Shown: one piece after another, positions 55,979-64,000 of the stretch
How the letters are laid out: each line of letters begins with the position of its first letter
Position numbering within the stretch: position 1 is the stretch's first letter
From: Paralithodes platypus
Taxonomy: Eukaryota; Arthropoda; Malacostraca; Decapoda; Lithodidae
Length of the DNA stretch: 64,000 nt
NCBI GenBank assembly: GCA_032716605.1
Contig: CM064517.1
Location: forward strand, 28,157,719-28,221,718
Direction of reading: 5' to 3'
Program-made: the position numbers and the translations under genes
The notes under the pieces: generated by a model
Databases searched by the model: none
Told to the model about the DNA's origin: nothing
The model's input: only the letters and a program-made list of their open reading frames with translations

Positions 55979-56990
55979 TCTTGGTTTGGAGAGCTGCACA
56001 GAGTAGGGGTGGGATTGTGTTGCAAGACGGATGCTACGTGCTCTACGAAGAGGGGGTGGTAGAAACTGAAAGAGCTCTGAGGGACACTGATTGTTGTAAT
56101 AGCGGTAAAATAGTGAGAGAGATGCAACATTGCGGCGAAGAGAGTGAGACTGCAGGGAATTGGTGACTGAACTTGAGTTAATGAGACGGAAGGCTTTCTT
56201 TTCTACTTTGTGTAGAAGTGCTGTGTGAGAGGATCCTCCCCACACATGTGAACAATACTTAATACATGGACGCACTGTACCCCTTTACAGAGCAAGAAGC
56301 TGTGCAGGGGTAAAAAAAAACCCGGAGGCGGTTAAGTACACCCAGCTTCTGGGAAGCTGTTTTAGCAAGAGTGATAATATGATCTTTCCAAGAGAGATCA
56401 GAAGAAAAAGATATGACAAGAATATTAAGAGAAGATGAAGGGTTAATTTGTATGTTGTTGAAGAGTAGGTCATAGTTTTCTGGAAGGGGGCGACGAATAG
56501 ACAGATGGAGACATTGAGTTTTGGCAGCATTGAAAGTAACAAGGTTTTCTCTGCCCAAGTTAAAGATAGTAGAGAGATAAGAAGATAGGAGTTCTCTGGC
56601 CTCCTTATATGAGTTATGGAGTTCTTGCTGTGAGTGGTTATGAAGAAGGCTAGTTGAATAGTGTAATGTAGAATCGTCAGCATATGAGTGAATGGGGCTG
56701 GAGAAGCAGTTGAGAAGATCGTTAATGAATAATAGGAAGATAATTGGAGATAGGACAGAACCCTGAGGAACACCCTAGTTGATAGGTTGAGGAAGTGAAC
56801 GGTGGCCGTCCACAACTGCAGCTATGGAACGGCTGGAAAGGAAATTAGAGACAAAGGCACATATAGAGGGATAGAAACCGTAGGAGGGTAGTTTGGAAAT
56901 AAGGAATTTGTGCCAGACTCTATCAAAGGCCTTCGATATGTCTAGCGAAACAGACAAACTCACACCGCCCCGCTGTTAAGGACAACTAAT
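55979..56990 (-). mobile_element. Jockey/CR1-like LINE, truncated reverse transcriptase
   Basis: Minus-strand frame with RT motif A (VSLDISKAFDRVWHKFL, about 56955), motif B (GVPQGSVLSPIIFLLFINDL, about 56770), motif C (SYADDSTLHYS, about 56685), a thumb region (KTQCLHLSIRRPLP; SDLSWKDHI) and the C-terminal region YCSHVWGGSS to LSKPRVKRYSQ. The catalytic DD pair is present. One in-frame TAG before GVPQG replaces a Gln-like codon, and a disruption near 56280 breaks the frame. The 5' end stops near a (CA)n tract; the 3' end runs into the tRNA-like inverted repeat. Not active. Confidence 0.9.
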
Positions 56991-56996
56991 ATTTCA

Positions 56997-57164
<168 letters not shown>

Positions 57165-57385
57165 TTAGGGACCACTTATATTTCAATCCCCAAACGCCTC
57201 GAGGATAGTCTTACACATATGTTCCTGTCAGCCGTCACAATAAGTTAATAGCGAGGCACTCAAGCATGCCCAGGAGAAACCCCAATATGGCTGCTAGCAT
57301 GCCCAGGAGAAACCCCAATATGGCTGCTAGCGTGCTGTTATTCTAAACCATGCTATGCTTTTATATTGGGGGCTCGTTATTTGGG

Positions 57386-57610
57386 TTAAGGGGGGGTGAC
57401 CGGATTTTTTCTCTCTTTTTCTTCTGGCTTGTATCCATTCGGTCCCATTTAGCCAACTGTTTTAAGACGCTTATCCCCATCCAGATGTCAATTTCTTCCT
57501 GTCGAGCGATAGCAAGCCAGCATTTTATGGAGAAGTCCGGCTTCGCCGGAGAAATTTTTCTATCGAAAAACTTACAAATTTAGCCTGCTGTCAATTTTTT
57601 TTAAAAATAT
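57386..57610 (+). mobile_element. Family B left two-thirds
   Basis: TTAAGGGGGGGTGACC, core CTGTCGAGCGATAGCAAGCC, hairpin TCCGGCTTCGCCGGA, second hairpin, then GCCTGCTGTCAA, where (CA)n sequence replaces the right arm. Confidence 0.85.
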
Positions 57611-57621
57611 ACCACACACAT

Positions 57622-57652
<31 letters not shown>

Positions 57653-58370
57653 CACACACACAATACTAAACAAATATCAATGGTGACCCATTGACAAGGA
57701 CTCAAAAATCGCATTTTGCCGAGTCATTGAAAACTTCGCCTTTACACAAACGATATCGAAACTGGTAAACCAATGATAGGCAGAACAAACATATATGTTG
57801 AGAACAATTCAAAGTTTCCCAATGCACACACAAATTCTAACACAAGCCAGTGAAAAGTGCTGGAAATTCGCATGTTGCCGAATGCTACAAAATGTCTTCA
57901 ATACCCACATGGAGCTGAAGGTATCCCACTGATAAGTATTCAAGAAGTGTATGTTCTGGAGTCTTCATAATTTCCCCAAAGTACACTCGGACACCACAGT
58001 CTCCAGCCCACGCAGAAGAATTCGTGGACCCCCTATGTATTTTCTGTATGCAATTAAAACTATCTGGATTTATTTTTCGATAGAACTTGCTCTTCAATAA
58101 ATGGTAAATATAGTTGTGTAGTTAATGTATAGAAAAGTATATTAATAAATTAGTTTCCAGATATAATCTTCCATAATTAGAAATAGGTGAAATCCACAAT
58201 TATTTATTAGTGGGCTAGAGACTATGGCATCCGAGTGTACCTATAAAATCAAAGGTAACTCAATGATAAGTACTCAAAATTCACATGTTACCGAGTGCTG
58301 CAAAATTCCGCCAATACAGCAATAACTCTCACGATAGTCCCGCGAGATGGGCTGTATCAGAGACCTGCGT
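57611..58370. other. Unannotated intergenic DNA
   Basis: Two loosely similar passages (GTGACCCATTGACAAGGACT near 57682 and GGTAACTCAATGATAAGTAC near 58254, each followed by CGCATTTTGCCGAG / CACATGTTACCGAG) suggest an old repeat. No gene. Confidence 0.5.
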
Positions 58371-58662
58371 TGTTGTTGTTGTTGTTGTTCCCCAAGCTGC
58401 CTGGCCGAACAGCCCCAAGGCCCCGAGCAATTCCAAGGCCATAACCGAGTGTCCCCACAGAACCCTCCCCGCCGACCACAATAAAGCCTGGGTGACCGAA
58501 GCCACTCCATGGTGGGGGGCTGAGGAGGGTGCGGAAACGCCCGGGAAACCAAAGCCCCACCCAGGGCCCTGTGCCCCTCAGCAATTATGAAGAGAAAGTT
58601 GAGGGGCAAGGGAAAAATGTGACGCTTTGGCTTCCAATCTTGGTAGATTGGGAGGTCAATGT
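58371..58662 (-). mobile_element. SINE-like element, 5'-truncated copy
   Basis: Begins with (GTT)n and matches the reverse complement of 12846-13139 (CCCCAAGCTGCCTGGCCGAA; GACCGAAGCCACTCCATGG) up to GATTGGGAGGTCAAT. Just outside its tail lies GGGCTGTATCAGAGACCTG, similar to the missing head in the opposite orientation. Confidence 0.85.
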
Positions 58663-58965
58663 TATCACAGCTGGTGTTAGGATGTCTCGCTACCTGACCA
58701 CTTCGCTACAAAGACCCAACAATTGGTTAGAGAGCCTTGATAGCCAAATTTAACTTACTTAAGGTTAGGGTGGGTAAGGTTTGCCTTATATTTGCTTTTA
58801 TTTTTTTGTATTCATATGACATTTACAAAAAGGTTTCCTACTTAGTTTACTTTAGTCCCCTTATAGTTTATCCTATTCTACCTCTCTTAACTCAACCAAG
58901 CTGCTCACCAATTCAGCCCTCTGCCACAACCATCTCAAAATCCAGGTATCTCACCCTTGGCCTCT
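58663..58965. other. Unannotated intergenic DNA
   Basis: No feature recognised. Confidence 0.5.
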
Positions 58966-59178
58966 TTAACCCATACAGCACCAAGGACGAATTTTTCATA
59001 ATATTCTGACAACTATTTGACAATATTAATCAGCTTAGGAAGGACCTCTAGCAATAATACGGCTTCAAACTATCTCAACCAACCCTTTTAACAACCACAG
59101 ATCGTTCCTAAGCTTCATAATATCGTCTAAATATAGTCATAATAAAATATAACATGTCGCTGATACGCAAATGGTTAA
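58966..59178. mobile_element. Family C element, complete
   Basis: TTAACCCATACAGCACCAAG to TCGCTGATACGCAAATGGTT and TTAA. 59179-59691 after it has no recognised feature. Confidence 0.85.
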
Positions 59179-59689
59179 CAGGAAGGACAGTGTTCCCCTA
59201 AGACACAGGAATGCAGACCTAAGAAGAAAGGAGAGAAGGTAAGGTTTGCTTGTTACTCTAATACCCAAGGAAGTCACAAATAAAGAAACACTAGCGGTAA
59301 TCGAGGATAGTTCTAGAATATGGACATCTCACCAAGTCTGTTCTCTCTTCATTCCATTTCACCATAAACAGTATAATAATAAACTAAAAAGGTTATCAAA
59401 GAACCTAACTAATCACATCTGACCAAATTACTCTTAGGAGGTGATATAATTAGATGGAATACGTTAGTATAGTTTAATTGTATTAGGTTTTGTAATGAAT
59501 GTTAGTCTTTATAGCTTACTTGTTTGCAATTGATGGTAAATTCCCTTGTATCAATTTTCATTACTGGGCTATTGCAAAGATTTTATAACCAAATGTGTTG
59601 TTAATATCAAAAGTTTGGAATTAATATGAAACAGAAACAGAATAGTTACATATGTTCCCCATTAAGTATCGATATACCAGTTGCAAATG

Positions 59690-59893
<204 letters not shown>

Positions 59894-60186
59894 TGCAAAC
59901 AAACACACCGTAGTAAGACAAGGATCAGGTAGCGAAATATCTAGTGCTATGATGCCCTACCCCTCCCACCTTCCCACGGCTGAGTGCCTCGCAGGGTCGG
60001 GTGGCATTCTGGGCTTGGCTGTGGGAAATAATGAGACCGTTAGCTTGCGGGCTTATCAGTGGTATGTAGAGCAGGTGTGGCGGTATCAGTGTTATGTAGA
60101 GCAGGTGTGGGGGTATAAGGGGGCACTTTGGCATACAGGACGTGGACATCTATTCACTAGGATGATATTTTGGGGGGATCTATCAT

Positions 60187-60285
60187 ATGGCATTGAATCC
60201 CGGGAGGACTATATACTTTCATTAATTTATTCAAGTGCATTGGGTTTTGTAATGGAGGCTTAATGTTAAGAAAGGGGTTTTCCTT
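60187..60285 (+). mobile_element. tRNA-derived SINE, head missing
   Basis: GGCATTGAATCCCGGGAGGA, TATACTTTCATTAATTTATT, then GTTTTGTAATGGAGGCTTAA: same tail as 53185-53337, with the upstream A box lost. Confidence 0.75.
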
Positions 60286-60295
60286 AATTACCCTC

Positions 60296-60925
60296 CTAAC
60301 CCTTTCAATTTATTATTCTAGCAATCATCAGACAGTTCTATGCAGCTTAACATGAATCTTTAGCAATGAAAGATGCAATATGTATCTGATATATCCCACA
60401 GAAACCATCCAAACTGAAAAAAAATATAAAAGAAAAAGAACTAATTTTATATAATAATCAGAGTGCAATACTGCATCATGGTATACAGAAAGGTTAAGTA
60501 CGAGAGGCCTTTCCTGAGCGCAATACAATTACTAAGTGCTAGCCAGAATGCGACACAACAAGCTATACTGGTACATCAAGAGTTATGCTAGGTACCGTAA
60601 AATTGCCTAACTTCGGTCAAGGGGGTATACTTCGGACATTTCTGGATAAAAGCATATAAGGTACAGTTATGGAAAAATGGCTCTGCATTATGGAAGAACA
60701 CCGCAGACATACTTGTTTTTCCATAACATCATGTATTTATCCAACAACTGCGGTTCAATATATTCTTTTCCCGAATGTCCGAAATTATGTCCCCGTTCAA
60801 AGATACGTAATTGTATCGGTACTTATCAATCACTTAACTAAGATAGGTCTTTCCTTAACCTAAATATAACCGTCTACTATAAGCCAGAATGGAAGGCGAC
60901 ATCGCGCTGAGGCGTTTAAAAAATA
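60296..60925. mobile_element. Two decayed family C fragments
   Basis: 60298-60560 shows ACCCTTTCAATTTATTATTC, CAATCATCAGACAGTTCTAT and CCAGAATGCGACAC; 60845-60920 shows AGGTCTTTCCTTAACCTAAA and AAGCCAGAATGGAAGGCGAC. Between them nothing is recognised. Confidence 0.6.
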
Positions 60926-61108
60926 CTGCATAAATGTTATCTGAGTAATGTTTTCAATGTTCCAGTGATACAAATGCCTAATAGAGTAGCTTGAACAAAT
61001 ATAATAATTTATATAAATATATAAATAAATAAATATGTCTATATATACCGGTATCTATATAATGCATGTATATATATATATATATATATTAGTATATATA
61101 TATATATA

Positions 61109-61189
<81 letters not shown>

Positions 61190-61500
61190 CTGTACAGTAT
61201 ACTGTATATGTAATGGTTTTGGCAGCTATATTTTTAGGAGTATTAAAGAAAATGAAGGCAGTTGGCCAATTCCGCTATAATGATGAGTGCTTCGCGTGCA
61301 CTGTATAATGCATATACAGTATCTCCACAATGATATTGGACTTCTCGGACACCCTCAACCAAAATTGTCTAAATTATTTTCTCTGCGGAATTGGTCTGCG
61401 GTGCGTCCAGCAACCCACAGGGAACTGTGTGGCGTGATTGCATGCAGTAACTAAGTTGGCCGGACCCTTGTACATGCTTTTGTGTATAAATATACCACGC
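60926..61500. other. Unannotated DNA with (TA)n
   Basis: (TA)n at 61068-61186 broken by TATTAG and ATAGTA. The rest is plain. Confidence 0.8.
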
Positions 61501-62489
<989 letters not shown>

Positions 62490-62909
62490 CCCCCCACAAG
62501 ACCCCCCTTCGAGATAAATTGTAAATGTTTTCGGTACAAATATGTTCCGGCCGAAGGTGTTCCGCTTAACTTACAGGCTCGCTATCGCTCACTAGAACAA
62601 ATCGACATCCTAGATGGGAGTAGTTTGCTTTCTAGATCACTTATCAAACTTAAACCCCCAAGACCCCCCTTCGAGATAAATTTGTAATTTCGTTAGCAAA
62701 CTGTCCAGGCCGAAGACCGGTTCCTCCTCAATTACAGGCTCGCTATCGCTCGTGAGAGTAAAAATCGACACCTAAGTGACACGAAACGTCTGGAAATCGA
62801 CAAGCTAATGGGGCGAACGTCTGTTAATGCAAAACAAATAATGGCGCTAAACATGCGGAAAAGGGGGGGGGGGGGTCCAGAAAAGGGGGGGTCCAGAAAA
62901 TAAATCCCC
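62490..62909 (-). mobile_element. Two joined family A copies, both truncated
   Basis: First (62490-62623): CCGGCCGAAGGTGTTCC and GGCTCGCTATCGCTCACTAG, ending in CATCCTAGATGGGA. Second (62624-62913): AGTTTGCTTTCTAGATCACT, CAGGCCGAAGACCGG, GGCTCGCTATCGCTCGTGAG, then the left end to CCCCTTAA. The join falls inside the first copy's post-core region. Confidence 0.75.
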
Positions 62910-63235
62910 TTAAGGGGAGATCTCCACTTGAGGGATTTTTTTCTTGACCCCTTTCTCCCTCATGTTTAGCCCCATTGCTTTTGAGATTATAAAACGTTTG
63001 CCCCATTAGTTTAGCGATTTTAAGAACTTTCACCCCATATTAAGACCTTTCGTGCAATTCAGGTGTCGATTTTATCCTGGCGAGCGATAGCGAGCCTGTA
63101 ATTTAAGAGGAACCGGCCTTCGACCGGGGCATTTTTCTACCGAAAAATGTACAAATTTATCTTGAAGGGGACTCAAGGGGGTGTAATTTTAAGCTTGATG
63201 GAGGTCTAGGGAACAAACTAAATACCTCCCATTAA
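62910..63235 (+). mobile_element. Family A element, complete
   Basis: It shares its left TTAA with the previous copy. Perfect core; hairpin CCGGCCTTCGACCGG with one mismatch; right end CCTCCCATTAA. Confidence 0.9.
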
Positions 63236-63314
63236 GCACTGGCCTAGCCGACGTTTGAGCGTATGTTGCAGTGATTTGGTTTGATATCGAGGGGTTTGAT
63301 TGCTTTGGTCATTA

Positions 63315-63485
63315 TTAAAGGAATATATATTTAGTTTGTCTCTTAAACTTAAATAACATGTCACCCCAGACCTCTTGAAAAAAAAAAAGCCTCTAAACCT
63401 ATTTTAAGCTAAAATTATACATTACATTTTCTGATAAAAACACTGTCCCGGTCAAAGGCTAATTTTCTCCTAAAATATCTAGGAT
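63315..63485 (-). mobile_element. Family A right-end fragment, strongly decayed
   Basis: TTTAGTTTGTCTCTTAAACT, CACCCCAGACCTCTTG, CTGTCCCGGTCAAAGGCTAA and TTTTCTCCTAAAATATCTAG align to the right half of family A. Confidence 0.6.
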
Positions 63486-64000
63486 TAAGGAAGAGGATAG
63501 AGTGTATATTTGTGTGCACGTAGATTAAGTGCGAGAATTTGTGTTTGACTGGTTGTGTGTGTTTGTGTCTTAGTGTGTTCGTGTATTGGTGTAAGTGTGT
63601 GTATAAGGAAAATGATGAATATATGGATGTTTGTGTGATTGTGTAAAATACATATCCATAAGTATATTGTTTTTGTCTATGCATGCAGTATATATGATAA
63701 TGTGAATATGATTAATATATACGGTAATATACATAATTAAACGTGTCTACTATTTGCATTATCTTTTAACTATTTTTAGCCATGCACCTTGTTATTATAT
63801 TGCATACGTATAACAAATGAGGCAATGTTCCACCTTTGAGATGCCTGCGGTGCGTGTCAAATATAACATGGTATAATTTCCACACCTTCGTTATCATGCG
63901 TCTTCTCCTACTACATCTTTCCTCCCTCTGTCTACTGTCTACTTCATTTTTCCTCTTCCTCTTCCTTATTTTCTACTTTCTACTCCTTCTCCCAGCTCTT
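63486..64000. other. Unannotated intergenic DNA
   Basis: GT-rich and AT-rich sequence with a CT-rich end (63895-64000). No gene seen. Confidence 0.6.

Overview
This window looks like non-coding-rich DNA from an animal (metazoan) genome. The evidence is long introns with GT/AG splice sites, LINE and tRNA-derived SINE remnants, TTAA-flanked foldback elements, and very dense micro- and minisatellites. The long (CT)n/(GA)n tracts, the LINE types and the overall repeat load suggest a decapod crustacean; that taxon is an inference, not something the sequence proves. There is no sign of bacterial or phage organisation: no operons, ribosome binding sites or CRISPR array.

The only convincing host gene is the 3' end of a short-chain dehydrogenase/reductase of the SDR9C type (retinol / 17-beta-hydroxysteroid / 3-hydroxybutyrate dehydrogenase-like) on the + strand. 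Its penultimate exon is at 2894-3036 and its terminal exon at 39804-39959, separated by a 36.8-kb phase-0 intron. Earlier exons lie outside the window. Each exon has a decayed partial copy of itself a short way upstream (2575-2635 and 38966-39054), an interleaved order that a simple whole-gene tandem duplication would not give. A minisatellite just before the last exon repeats a splice-acceptor-like motif about six times.

Nearly everything else is repeats. I use working labels for seven dispersed families. A (about 330 bp, TTAA ends, about 35 copies or fragments) and B (about 385 bp foldback, TTAA ends, about 12 copies) share a module: a 20-base core CTGGCGAGCGATAGCGAGCC followed by two adjacent hairpins. 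C and D are TTAA foldback elements starting TTAACCC. E, F and G are other foldback elements. Several copies abut each other and share one TTAA. Several elements carry an internal minisatellite that grew out of the element's own sequence. No transposase gene is visible, so these are non-autonomous.

Layout: 1-3 kb, dispersed elements and the first exon; 3-39.8 kb, intron with minisatellites at 4.8-6.3, 10.7-11.6, 14.3-17.1, 20.5-20.9, 24.1-24.5, 26.2-28.1 (18-bp unit, 1.9 kb) and 36.1-36.9 kb (poly-G); 39.8-40.1 kb, last exon and 3' UTR; 40.2-41.4 kb, a 23-bp satellite; 41.5-64 kb, intergenic repeats including a 5'-truncated LINE with a recognisable reverse transcriptase (55.98-56.99 kb), an RTE-like LINE 3' end (47.6-48.1 kb) and an inverted repeat built from tRNA-like sequence (55.5-56.0 kb).

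The long open frames over the satellites (for example over 5.7-6.3, 10.7-11.2, 26.2-28.1 and 40.2-41.4 kb) result from stop-free tandem repeats and are not genes.
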